A DNA stretch of 11,833 nt from Candidatus Colicola coprequi. Lineage in GTDB: Bacteria; Bacteroidota; Bacteroidia; Bacteroidales; Paludibacteraceae. The notes under the pieces were generated by a model. The model was not told where the DNA came from, did no database searches, and was given only the letters and a program-made list of their open reading frames with translations. The translations under genes were made by a program, and so were the position numbers. Shown piece by piece: positions 1-9,865 of this stretch; position 1 is the first letter of the stretch; every line of letters begins with the position of its first letter. Location of the stretch: contig JAGHSR010000072.1 in the NCBI GenBank assembly GCA_018065765.1, positions 1 through 11,833 on the forward strand, read 5' to 3'.

Positions 1-140
1 CCCCCGCGCCCCCACGCCGCCCACGCAAGCCCCCCAAACCACCCCCCAACCCCCCCCGTGCGGCTGACGTTCCCGAGACACACCCTCTCCCGCCCACCCC
101 GCCCCGCGACGACCCCCACGCACACCCCAACTCCCACAAG
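1..140. other. C-rich, probably corrupted contig edge
   Basis: Of the first 60 bases 41 are C and 1 is T, and only about 7 of the first 140 are T; the composition becomes normal from about position 141. The frame that continues into the regulator gene stays open here, but its translation is proline-rich nonsense. Scattered residues still resemble a sigma-54 activator core. For example, HKW stands directly before the conserved RGNVRQLKN, where the family usually has an aromatic and basic pair before W. This pattern fits many substitutions to C without indels, as expected from low-quality read ends at an assembly edge. It does not look like real biology. Residues encoded here should not be used for family assignment. 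Confidence 0.75.
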
Positions 141-662
141 TGGCGAGGCAATGTACGCCAACTCAAAAACATCGTTCAACAGATTTCCATCATGGAGTCT
201 GACCGAGATATCAGTGCCGATCGACTGCGATTATACCTGCCTCAGGACGAGACAGAAAAAGGGCTCAGTCTGGCATCTGCTTCGCAGGGAGACACTTTTA
301 TGAACGAGCGCGAATTGCTGTACAAGGTCTTGTTCGACATGAAGCACGAAATCAACGATTTGCGTGAGCAGATCCGTACAATGCACCATAATGAGGAGCA
401 TTCGGTTGGGCACAAAGAGATACAGAACATCACACATGACACCCTGCACAAGGACGATGATTTTCAGTTGGCTGAGGAGGTAGAGGAGGAACCTAATACG
501 ACAAATGTCCCATCCCATCCTACCTCCTTGGATGAGATGGAGAAAGAGGCCATCCGTTCGGCACTCGTTCGCAACAAAAACAACCGCAAAAAAACAGCTG
601 CCGAACTCAAATTCTCGGAACGTACTTTATATCGCAAAATCAAGCAATATGACTTGGAGTAA
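3..662 (+). CDS. Sigma-54-dependent Fis-type transcriptional regulator, 3' part
   Basis: This is the C-terminal part of an NtrC/AtoC-like activator that works with sigma-54 RNA polymerase; the start lies off the left edge. About 219 codons are visible. The first 46 lie in the corrupted C-rich stretch, and reliable sequence starts at codon 47. WRGNVRQLKN there is the conserved end of the AAA+ domain (family consensus WPGNVRELKN). A predicted coiled coil follows (nt 300-383, starting NERELLYKVLFDM), then an acidic linker. At nt 537-659 is a Fis-type helix-turn-helix with the typical NNRKKTAAEL...SERTLYRKIKQY pattern, which binds DNA. The Walker motifs and any receiver domain are outside the window, so I cannot say whether it is a two-component response regulator. 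The lptE gene starts 14 nt before its stop, so the two are probably co-transcribed. Targets are unknown. Confidence 0.85.
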   Translation, partial: PAPPRRPRKPPKPPPNPPRAADVPETHPLPPTPPRDDPHAHPNSHKWRGNVRQLKNIVQQISIMESDRDISADRLRLYLPQDETEKGLSLASASQGDTFMNERELLYKVLFDMKHEINDLREQIRTMHHNEEHSVGHKEIQNITHDTLHKDDDFQLAEEVEEEPNTTNVPSHPTSLDEMEKEAIRSALVRNKNNRKKTAAELKFSERTLYRKIKQYDLE

Positions 663-1158
663 AACGTTATATACCATCTTGGCACTGCTGTTATTGACAG
701 GGTGTGCCATCAGCTACAAGTTCAATGGAGCCAGCATCGACTATGCCACCACCAAATCTATTTCCATAGCCGATTTCCCGAACAATGCAGCTTTGGTGTA
801 CCCACCGCTGAGCAACAACTTGAGCGAAGGTATTCGTGACTTGTTTGCTCGTCAAACACGACTACAAGTTCTGCGTCGTGGCGGCAACCTGGAACTGGAG
901 GGCGAAATCACAGGATACGACCTAACTCCTATGGCTATCGCAGCCGATAGTTATGCTGCCGAAACCAAACTGACCATCACTATTCGCGTACACTTCACCA
1001 ACAACGTGGCACCGGAAGAGAGTTTTGACAAGACCTACACAGCCTTTCAGACCTTCGATTCCAGCAAGCAACTGACCGAGGTACAGGAAGAATTATGCGC
1101 AACCATGATTACCGAAATAGCTGAATCCATCTTCAACGACACTGTAGCCAAGTGGTAA
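649..1158 (+). CDS. lptE: LptE-family outer-membrane lipoprotein
   Basis: The product is a 169-residue lipoprotein resembling the Bacteroidota LptE family. LptE in other bacteria plugs the LptD barrel and helps place LPS in the outer membrane. I chose the ATG at 649 because it gives a compact lipoprotein signal: MTWSK, a hydrophobic stretch (residues 7-16), and the lipobox LTGC with the acylated Cys at 19. An upstream in-frame start at 505 would put about 48 unrelated residues encoded inside the regulator gene before the signal, so I rejected it. The mature part starts SYKFNGASIDY and has the SISIADFPN strand, an NLSEGIRDLF helix, the ELEGEITGYDL strand and a C-terminal EIAESIFNDTVAKW helix, a layout I associate with this family. 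It overlaps the regulator by 14 nt and tamB by 7 nt, which suggests translational coupling. The family call rests on recognition, not on an alignment. Confidence 0.8.
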   Translation: MTWSKTLYTILALLLLTGCAISYKFNGASIDYATTKSISIADFPNNAALVYPPLSNNLSEGIRDLFARQTRLQVLRRGGNLELEGEITGYDLTPMAIAADSYAAETKLTITIRVHFTNNVAPEESFDKTYTAFQTFDSSKQLTEVQEELCATMITEIAESIFNDTVAKW

Positions 1159-4100
1159 AACGACTTGTTACCATATTACTTACCCTCCTTGTTTGTACCC
1201 TCTTGACGTTGGGTACGATGGCTATTCTCGTGCGCTCGTCTCATGTACAAACAGCTGTCGTTCAGATGCTCACCACACAACTCAGCCACGGTTTGGGAGC
1301 CGATGTGTCTGTCGAGAAAGTTGACATACGCGGTATCAGCGGTTTGGATATACACGGCATTTACCTCAGCGACCGCTGGGGGGACACCCTTTGTTATATC
1401 CCTTGCCTGTCCGTTAGCATCAATCCGTTGCGTTTGCGAGAGGAACATTTAGATTTCACCTCCATTTCGTTGGAGCAGCCTTACGTCAACCTCGTTCAGG
1501 ACTCCACTGCCACCAACATGGATTTTCTCCTTCGTGCTTTCAGTCGTCCCGACACACTCTCATCTCCCCTGCCTATCGTCGTTTCTGCAGAGAGTATAGT
1601 TCTCAGTCAGGCACGCATTCGCTATCGCAATTTGTCTTCCGGCATGGATGTGTTGCTCACACCGATAGACGCTGAGGTAACGTTGCCGGAATTGAGTGCC
1701 GATACCATTGATGCACGCCTCGTGGCTTTGAACCTCAATGCCGACATCCACACTTGGCACATGCAGGTTAATGGCTGTTTTCACGGTACGATGGACAGTG
1801 TCTATGCCGACGACCTACAACTTCACTACCGCGACACGCGCATGCTGACAGGAAACATTCAGGTCATTCACCCTCTGCAATTAGACTCTATGTATGCACG
1901 TGTGTCGTGTCAGGAACTCTATGCTAATCCTCGCCTTGTAGAGCAATTGCTCTCCGAAATCACTTGCCGTCCTCAGATCTTGCCCGATGTGATTCGCAAT
2001 TTCGGGGATGTGCATTATCGCGGCAAGTTGGAGGGGCGACTGCGTGACATGACGTTCAATGGAGCTTTCCTCACGCGTGTGGGGGCTATTCATACTAATT
2101 TGCATTTTGCCACCACACCTCAGTTGGACCAAATCAATTTCCAAGGTAAGGTATCTACCGGTCGATTCCGATTGGGTCAACTCTTGCGCAACGAACAGCT
2201 CAATCGCGCGAGCGCACGTGCACAAATAAGTGGTGTATGGCAAGAGGGCAAACCTCTATCTGCTGAGGGCTCTCTCAATATTGACCAAATTGATTTTCAC
2301 GATTACACGTATCAAAACATTTCTATCAATGGTAACTTGCGGGACACTGTTTTCTGCGGCAACGTGGATATTGAGGACGACAATCTCACCTTGCATATTG
2401 ATGGCAAATCCGATTTCGGCAAGCAAAATCCGTTCTCTGATATTCTCATCCGTTTGGAACACCTTCGCCTCAATCGGTTGCACCTGACGGAGCAAGCCAA
2501 CGACCAGGACTTACGTTTTATTTCCACCATCTCTCTGCGTACTGATGGACCGGGTACGACATTGCTTGACAAACTCTATGGCAGCATAGACTTTGATTCG
2601 CTGCATCTGGATAATTTCGGCACGACTCTTGATTGTCGAGAACTCAAATTGGTTATGGAGAACCAACCCGAAGGCAGAAGTCTGAGGCTTTACTCCGATT
2701 TCGCCAATTTAGGGATTAGCGGTACTTTTGAGTGGTCGTCCATACCTGCTACCATGCAGCACTTTGCCCATCAGCTTTTCCCCAGCACCATAGCCCCCCC
2801 CGTCCGAGACACGCTGAACCCCAACGATGTGGATTTCTATTTTTATCTGCTGGATGCTGATACTCTGCTGCATGTGCTGACACCTCTTGACGCCAACCTG
2901 CCTTATCGTCAAACGTTGCGCGGTTTCATACACGAGTCGCAGCAGCAGTATATCCTGCAAGCACATATTCCCTCGGTGTGGTCTGACAACACGGAAATTC
3001 GGAATATCACTATGAGCCTTGATAATCAGGCCAACCAAGCCAATTTAGCTCTATCTTTGATGGCACATTCCATCGACCAAGATTCCACTCAATTGACCAC
3101 CGGTGATCTCAGTTTCTTGCTCAAAGCGCAGGCTCGACACGATTCGTTGCTGACCGATTTTCACTTCCGTGATGTGTCACGAGAGACAGAAGATAATGTT
3201 ATCCGGATCAATACGCACTTTACCCGGTACGCGCATCAGTTGTTCACCTCCACACACATTCTACCCTCGCAGTTTTTCTTAGGCAATGACACGTTATGGA
3301 CGATGGATGAGGCGCGAATTGAATACAATCGTGCGGACACCACTTTAGCCGTGCACCATTTCGGCTTGCGCACTGCATCTCAGTATCTTCGTGCCAACGG
3401 AATGGTATCTCCGCACAACACCGATTCCATACGTATCGACATGCAGGACATCAATCTGGAGTACCTGCTCGGGTACACCAATGTGAGTCGCTCTCTCTGC
3501 GCTCAGGGCATGGTTTCCGGATGGGCGACTCTATATGCTTTGTTCTCCTCACCTATGTTTGAGGCCAAACTCACCATCCCCGATGCCCACATCAACCACA
3601 CGCCCGTCGGACAATTGGATGCTGTGGCAGAGTTGGACCGCGAGAACCACCGCGTCATCATCAGCGGAGATGGTGTTCTTAACGAACGCAAGGTAGTCCA
3701 TGTGGATGGCAACATCATTCCGGAACAAAAATACTGGGAGATTTTGCTTCATGCCGATTCTGTCAACACCGGATTTGTCAATTTCTGGACTAAAGATTTT
3801 CTACAAGATATTTCCGGTGAAACCTATGGTGATGTGCACATTTTTGGTAGTGAGATGAAGACTTGGGTCGTAGGTTCTCCGTATGTCAAACATGGAGCTA
3901 TCACCCTGCCTTCTACAGGTGCTCGTTACTATTTTTCCGACACTATTCATTTGGACACGGCAGCCATCTCGTTCCACAACATCACACTCTATGACGACTC
4001 CATTCGTGAGCGGCGAGGTGAGCAGACAACTTCGCATACTGCTACCCTTGATGGTGTGGTCAACCATTATATATTCAAGTCGTTTGACTACCGTTTAGGA

Positions 4101-5360
4101 ATCAATTGCCACAATGTTTTGGTTTTCGATATCCCATACGACCAACAGCAGTCGTACTACGGACGCATATACGCGGATGCGCAGGTGGATGTACGGGGAG
4201 ACGACTACAACTGCAAGGTCGATGTCACCGGCAGTACTACCGACTATTCTGATTTCTACTTCTCCATCGCCACTGCGTCCAGTGCGATGGACAATGCTTT
4301 CATTGAGTTTGTCAATCCGAAAGTCCAAGTTACTCGTCACCAGCCACCGGTTCGCTTGCGTCGCAAACGTGCTGTCCACCGTGCATCCAGCACACAGGTT
4401 ACTCTCAATATTGAGGTAACTCCTCAAGCCACCATGCATTTGGCTTTGGATCCGCACAATGGTGATGGTATCACCGGACGAGGAGAGGGCGATATACGGC
4501 TCATCATACTCAACGATAATATACAGTTATTGGGCACGTACACCCTTTTGTCGGGGCTTTTCTCCTACAGCGTGGCTAATCTTGTCCATCGCGATTTTGA
4601 CATCGCCGAAAGTAGCAAAGTCACCTGGAACGGTACACCCGAAGAACCCATATTGGATGTTACGGCTAAGTACCGTGTCACAGCCTCGCTGAAGGACCTG
4701 TTCGGAGCCGATGCTTCGACCCTTGCGACCAACCGCTCCTCTGTGCCGGTTAATTGCATTATTTACTTAAGCGACCGGTTGAGCAATCCTGTTCTTCGAT
4801 TTGGCATCGAACTGCCACAATCCGATGAGTCGGTTTCGTCACAAGTCATGTCGCTCATCAACACGGAGGAGATGCTCATGCGGCAAGTTATTTACTTGCT
4901 GGTTTTCAATCGTTTCTACACTCCCGAGTACCTCCAAACGCAGGCACAGACAGGACTGAACGAGACCTACTCGCTACTGTCCTCCACTGTCACCGGACAA
5001 ATCAATCAATGGCTCGGACGACTGACCAACATCTTCTCTTTGGGCTTCAACTTCCGCACTGACGGGGAGGGACAAGACGCCTCGCAGGAGTACGAAGCGC
5101 AGTTTAAGTTGCAGCCTGTCAATCGGCTCAGTATCAATGGCAATTTTGGCTATCGGTACAATGATTTGAGTAATCGTCCATTCTTCGGGGACGTCGATGT
5201 TGAGTACCAACTGACACGCAATGGCAAACTGCGTGCCAAGGCTTACACCCACACCGTGGATAAGTATTCACTCAAGCAAGCCAACACCGTACAAGGCATA
5301 GGACTCATCTTCCGACACGATTTCAACTGGGGTGATGCCCGACGCAAACGTAAAAAATAA
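1152..5360 (+). CDS. tamB: TamB-like translocation and assembly module protein (DUF490)
   Basis: The product is 1402 residues, a usual size for Bacteroidota TamB homologues. TamB-type proteins are anchored in the inner membrane, cross the periplasm as a long beta-rich groove, and are linked to outer-membrane protein insertion or phospholipid transport. The sequence shows an N-terminal hydrophobic anchor (about residues 5-26), a very long run of alternating beta-strand sequence with few cysteines, and a recognisable TamB C-terminal domain from about residue 1085. That domain contains TGRGEGDIRL, LLGTYTLLSGLFSY and the VYWNGTPEEPILDVTAKY-like segment (here VTWNGTPEEP). The end (GLIFRHDFNW) matches the usual terminal strand and is followed by a basic tail, ARRKRKK. 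The start is GTG at 1152, inside the last codons of lptE (GTGGTAA). A run of eight C at 2794-2801 lies in frame and does not break the gene. No tamA is in the window. Confidence 0.85.
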   Translation: MVKRLVTILLTLLVCTLLTLGTMAILVRSSHVQTAVVQMLTTQLSHGLGADVSVEKVDIRGISGLDIHGIYLSDRWGDTLCYIPCLSVSINPLRLREEHLDFTSISLEQPYVNLVQDSTATNMDFLLRAFSRPDTLSSPLPIVVSAESIVLSQARIRYRNLSSGMDVLLTPIDAEVTLPELSADTIDARLVALNLNADIHTWHMQVNGCFHGTMDSVYADDLQLHYRDTRMLTGNIQVIHPLQLDSMYARVSCQELYANPRLVEQLLSEITCRPQILPDVIRNFGDVHYRGKLEGRLRDMTFNGAFLTRVGAIHTNLHFATTPQLDQINFQGKVSTGRFRLGQLLRNEQLNRASARAQISGVWQEGKPLSAEGSLNIDQIDFHDYTYQNISINGNLRDTVFCGNVDIEDDNLTLHIDGKSDFGKQNPFSDILIRLEHLRLNRLHLTEQANDQDLRFISTISLRTDGPGTTLLDKLYGSIDFDSLHLDNFGTTLDCRELKLVMENQPEGRSLRLYSDFANLGISGTFEWSSIPATMQHFAHQLFPSTIAPPVRDTLNPNDVDFYFYLLDADTLLHVLTPLDANLPYRQTLRGFIHESQQQYILQAHIPSVWSDNTEIRNITMSLDNQANQANLALSLMAHSIDQDSTQLTTGDLSFLLKAQARHDSLLTDFHFRDVSRETEDNVIRINTHFTRYAHQLFTSTHILPSQFFLGNDTLWTMDEARIEYNRADTTLAVHHFGLRTASQYLRANGMVSPHNTDSIRIDMQDINLEYLLGYTNVSRSLCAQGMVSGWATLYALFSSPMFEAKLTIPDAHINHTPVGQLDAVAELDRENHRVIISGDGVLNERKVVHVDGNIIPEQKYWEILLHADSVNTGFVNFWTKDFLQDISGETYGDVHIFGSEMKTWVVGSPYVKHGAITLPSTGARYYFSDTIHLDTAAISFHNITLYDDSIRERRGEQTTSHTATLDGVVNHYIFKSFDYRLGINCHNVLVFDIPYDQQQSYYGRIYADAQVDVRGDDYNCKVDVTGSTTDYSDFYFSIATASSAMDNAFIEFVNPKVQVTRHQPPVRLRRKRAVHRASSTQVTLNIEVTPQATMHLALDPHNGDGITGRGEGDIRLIILNDNIQLLGTYTLLSGLFSYSVANLVHRDFDIAESSKVTWNGTPEEPILDVTAKYRVTASLKDLFGADASTLATNRSSVPVNCIIYLSDRLSNPVLRFGIELPQSDESVSSQVMSLINTEEMLMRQVIYLLVFNRFYTPEYLQTQAQTGLNETYSLLSSTVTGQINQWLGRLTNIFSLGFNFRTDGEGQDASQEYEAQFKLQPVNRLSINGNFGYRYNDLSNRPFFGDVDVEYQLTRNGKLRAKAYTHTVDKYSLKQANTVQGIGLIFRHDFNWGDARRKRKK

Positions 5361-5378
5361 GGCATTTATTATTTTTTT
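5352..5378 (+). terminator. Possible weak AT-only hairpin with T run after tamB
   Basis: AAAAAATAA (5352-5360, overlapping the tamB stop) is the exact reverse complement of TTATTTTTT (5369-5377), with an 8-nt loop. The stem has no G-C pairs, so it would be weak. The T run could end the upstream operon transcript, but it also lies just before the -33 element of the next promoter, where A/T-rich sequence is common anyway. Confidence 0.3.
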
Positions 5379-5379
5379 C

Positions 5380-5410
5380 TTGCGCAAATTAAAAAAATGT
5401 AGTACCTTTG
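5380..5410 (+). promoter_or_regulatory. Bacteroidota-type promoter of fusA2
   Basis: TTG at 5380-5382 and TACCTTTG at 5403-5410 are separated by 20 nt. They match the Bacteroidota housekeeping consensus (-33 TTTG, -7 TAnnTTTG, spacer about 17-23 nt), which is read by the primary sigma factor of this phylum. Transcription should start a few bases after 5410, giving a leader of about 70 nt before the ATG at 5485. No Shine-Dalgarno sequence precedes that ATG; the upstream bases are A-rich, as is usual in this phylum. Confidence 0.85.
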
Positions 5411-5421
5411 TGCGCTAATGT

Positions 5422-5442
5422 GCGATGTCGTGTGACTATCGC
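5422..5442 (+). promoter_or_regulatory. Small inverted repeat in the fusA2 leader
   Basis: GCGAT (5422-5426) and ATCGC (5438-5442) can pair over an 11-nt loop within the predicted 5' leader. Five pairs could arise by chance. It could be an RNA hairpin or half-sites for a dimeric regulator. I see no riboswitch consensus. Confidence 0.25.
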
Positions 5443-5484
5443 TATTGCAAGAGACAATAATCATCAATTAAAACAATAAATCTA

Positions 5485-7650
5485 ATGGCTAAAGTTTATC
5501 AAGCTTCCGAAATTAAGAACATTGCCCTCATGGGTGGCAGTGGTTCCGGTAAAACCACGCTTATGGAGAGTATGCTCTTCGAGAGCGGTATCGTAAAAGG
5601 TCGTCGCGGGACGATTGAAACACAATCTACAGTTTGTGACTATTTCCCCGTAGAAAAGGAGTATGGTTACTCTGTTTTCTCCACAGTATGTAACATTGAG
5701 TTTGGCGGTAAGAAGTTGAACATCATCGACTGCGCCGGTTCAGACGATTTCTGCGGTGGTACAGTTACCGCCCTGCACGTTGTCGATACAGCCATCATCA
5801 CGCTCACCGCTAATGGGGGTGTTGAGGTTGGTACACAAAACAACTTCCGTTTGGCAGAAACAGCCAAGAAGCCTATTGTGTTCGTTGTGAACAAATGCGA
5901 TCACGAGAATGCCAATTTCGACCGTACCTTCGAGGCTATGAAGGAGAACTTTGGCAACAAGGTTGTTTTGGTACAATATCCTGTGAATGCCGGTGCCGGT
6001 TTTAATGCCGTCATTGATGTACTGAAGGGCAAGATGTTGGTTTGGAAGCCCGAAGGAGGCACTCCCGAACTCAAAGATATCCCTGCAGAAGAAGCAGGCA
6101 AGGTAGAGGAACTGCTCAGCGCGCTGCATGAGATGGCAGCAGAGGCTGACGAGAGTCTGATGGAGAAGTTCTTTGAAGAAGGTACACTGAGCGAGGAAGA
6201 GACCATTCGTGGCTTGAAGACCGTCTTCGCTGAGGCCGGTGTTTATCCTGTTCTTTGCGCTTGTGGTGTGAAGGATATGGGAGCTCGTCGCTTGATGGAA
6301 TTTGTAGGTGACATGGCTCCGTCCGTAGCCGATGCTCCTAAGCCAACGACCGTTGACGGCAAAGAGGTTACTCCTGATGCAAGTTTACCTGCTTCTATGT
6401 TTATCTTCAAGACTTCTGTTGAACCTCACATTGGTGAAGTCAACTATTTCAAGGTAATGCAGGGAACCATACATGGTGCAGACGACCTACAGAACATGGA
6501 TCGTGGCAGCAAGGAGCGTATCAGTCAGCTCTATTCTGTAGCCGGTTCTATTCGCGTTCCGGTAGATGAACTCAGTGCCGGTGACATTGCAGCTACCGTT
6601 AAGCTCAAAGATACCCGCACGGGTAACACCCTCAATGCCAAGGACTGCGACAACCAGTATCCCGCTATCTCCTATCCGGAACCCAAATATCGTCGTGCTA
6701 TCCGTCCTATCAACGAGAGCGACGCTGAGAAACTGTCTGCACTACTGACTCGTATGCACGAGGAAGATAGTCCTTGGCTCATTGTGCAGAGCAAGGAGCT
6801 AAAGCAGACGTTTGTTTCCGGTCAGGGTGAGTTCCACCTGCGCACTTTGAAGTGGCGTTTGGAGAACAACGATAAGATGATGATTGAGTTTGATGAGCCC
6901 AAGATTCCGTATCGTGAGACCATCACCAAGGCTGCACGTGCTGACTATCGTCACAAGAAACAGTCCGGTGGTTCGGGACAATTTGGTGAAGTTCACCTCA
7001 TTGTTGAGCCGTACGAAGAGGGCGTTCCTGTAAAGGAAGTTTACAAGTTTGGCAACCAAGAGTACCGTATTTCCGTCAAGGACACTCAGGAGATTCCTCT
7101 GGAGTGGGGTGGTAAGTTGGTACTGATCAACTCTATCGTCGGTGGTGCCATCGATGCACGTTTCATCCCTGCTATCCTCAAGGGTATCATGGACCGTATC
7201 GAGCAAGGTCCTCTCACCGGTTCGTACGCTCGTGACGTGCGCGTCATCATTTACGATGGTAAGATGCACCCGGTTGACAGTAACGAAATCTCCTTCCGTC
7301 TGGCAGGTCGTAACGCTTTTGCTGAGGCATTCCGCAACGCTAATCCTAAGGTTCTGGAGCCTATCTACGAAGTGGAAGTACTCGTTCCGGGCGATATGAT
7401 GGGTGACGTGATGAGCGACATCAACGGTCGTCGTGGTATGGTACTCGGTATGGAGGCTGAGAAGAACTTCACCCGTCTGAAGGCACTGGTTCCGCTGAAA
7501 GAGATGTCCAGCTATAGTACCACGCTGTCATCGCTGACCGGTGGTCGTGCTACCTTCACCATGAAGTTTAAGTCCTACGAACTCGTTCCGGGTGATGTTC
7601 AGGATAAACTCATCAAGGAGTACGCTGACAGCCAAAAGGACGAAGAGTAA
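5485..7650 (+). CDS. fusA2: Elongation factor G paralogue (EF-G2 type), altered GTPase site
   Basis: This 721-residue protein has the whole EF-G architecture: G domain (1 to about 290), domain II (from about 303, PASMFIFKTSVEP), domain III (from about 412), domain IV (from about 474, with the tip region HKKQSGGSGQFGEVHL near 490) and domain V (from about 625). EF-G drives tRNA-mRNA translocation on the ribosome. The G motifs are non-canonical. G1 is G17-GSGS-GKT, not AHIDAGKT; switch I has YGYSV (60-64) where EF-G has RGITI; G3 is DCAGSDDF (82-89) in place of DTPGHVDF. Pro and the catalytic His are therefore missing (Ser86). G4, NKCD (136-139), is intact, so guanine binding may persist. These features match the Bacteroides EF-G2 paralogue, reported to work without GTPase activity and to be induced in carbon starvation. 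It has its own promoter, and uvrB lies 65 nt downstream on the same strand. Confidence 0.9.
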   Translation: MAKVYQASEIKNIALMGGSGSGKTTLMESMLFESGIVKGRRGTIETQSTVCDYFPVEKEYGYSVFSTVCNIEFGGKKLNIIDCAGSDDFCGGTVTALHVVDTAIITLTANGGVEVGTQNNFRLAETAKKPIVFVVNKCDHENANFDRTFEAMKENFGNKVVLVQYPVNAGAGFNAVIDVLKGKMLVWKPEGGTPELKDIPAEEAGKVEELLSALHEMAAEADESLMEKFFEEGTLSEEETIRGLKTVFAEAGVYPVLCACGVKDMGARRLMEFVGDMAPSVADAPKPTTVDGKEVTPDASLPASMFIFKTSVEPHIGEVNYFKVMQGTIHGADDLQNMDRGSKERISQLYSVAGSIRVPVDELSAGDIAATVKLKDTRTGNTLNAKDCDNQYPAISYPEPKYRRAIRPINESDAEKLSALLTRMHEEDSPWLIVQSKELKQTFVSGQGEFHLRTLKWRLENNDKMMIEFDEPKIPYRETITKAARADYRHKKQSGGSGQFGEVHLIVEPYEEGVPVKEVYKFGNQEYRISVKDTQEIPLEWGGKLVLINSIVGGAIDARFIPAILKGIMDRIEQGPLTGSYARDVRVIIYDGKMHPVDSNEISFRLAGRNAFAEAFRNANPKVLEPIYEVEVLVPGDMMGDVMSDINGRRGMVLGMEAEKNFTRLKALVPLKEMSSYSTTLSSLTGGRATFTMKFKSYELVPGDVQDKLIKEYADSQKDEE

Positions 7651-7670
7651 TTCTCGTAATACAAATGAAC

Positions 7671-7708
7671 ATGGAGCGTCTGAGGCGTGCTGCCTACAGG
7701 CGCTCCAT
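7671..7708 (+). promoter_or_regulatory. Strong 16-bp hairpin between fusA2 and uvrB
   Basis: The arm 7671-7686 pairs with 7692-7708 to give 16 base pairs, including one T-G wobble (7679-7700) and one bulged A (7696), around a 5-nt loop (7687-7691). The outer 8 pairs (ATGGAGCG with CGCTCCAT) are perfect. It ends 7 nt before the uvrB ATG and starts 20 nt after the fusA2 stop. No T run follows, so a classic intrinsic terminator is unlikely. In mRNA it would cover the ribosome landing area of uvrB or act as a stability or processing element. The role is inferred; the pairing is seen directly. Confidence 0.6.
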
Positions 7709-7715
7709 CTGCAAT

Positions 7716-9767
<2,052 letters not shown>

Positions 9768-9799
9768 AACTCCGACATGAATTGTCATTAATAAAGGTC

Positions 9800-9843
9800 G
9801 AGGGTCTCTCGAGGGTCTCTCGACACTTGACCGACACTTAAAA
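9800..9843. repeat. 11-bp periodic repeat: two doublets
   Basis: GAGGGTCTCTC occurs twice head to tail (9800-9810 and 9811-9821). It is followed in the same 11-bp register by GACACTTGACC (9822-9832) and GACACTTAAAA (9833-9843), which share GACACTT. Eleven bases is about one helical turn, so all four units would face the same side of the DNA. It lies just after the uvrB stop. The function is unknown; a simple tandem duplication is also possible. Confidence 0.7.
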
Positions 9844-9865
9844 ATGACATTTGTCTAAAAGCCTA

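Noticed and set aside
1..140. Targeted hypermutation, such as a diversity-generating retroelement variable region
   Set aside because: Those act at adenines in a template repeat and need a reverse transcriptase. Here the bias is toward C at a contig edge, in a conserved AAA+ domain, with no such gene in view.
58..303. Open frame of 81 codons on the + strand at the left edge
   Set aside because: It lies in another frame over the C-rich edge and the regulator gene. The frame with RGNVRQLKN and the Fis helix-turn-helix is the real one.
505..648. Upstream in-frame start for the LptE gene
   Set aside because: It would add about 48 residues encoded within the regulator's helix-turn-helix region and bury the lipoprotein signal. 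The start at 649 gives a proper lipobox with Cys19.
7665..7715. N-terminal extension of UvrB from the ATG at 7665 or 7671
   Set aside because: The extra residues are basic, are encoded by the hairpin, and precede the usual UvrB beginning. The ATG at 7716 fits the family.
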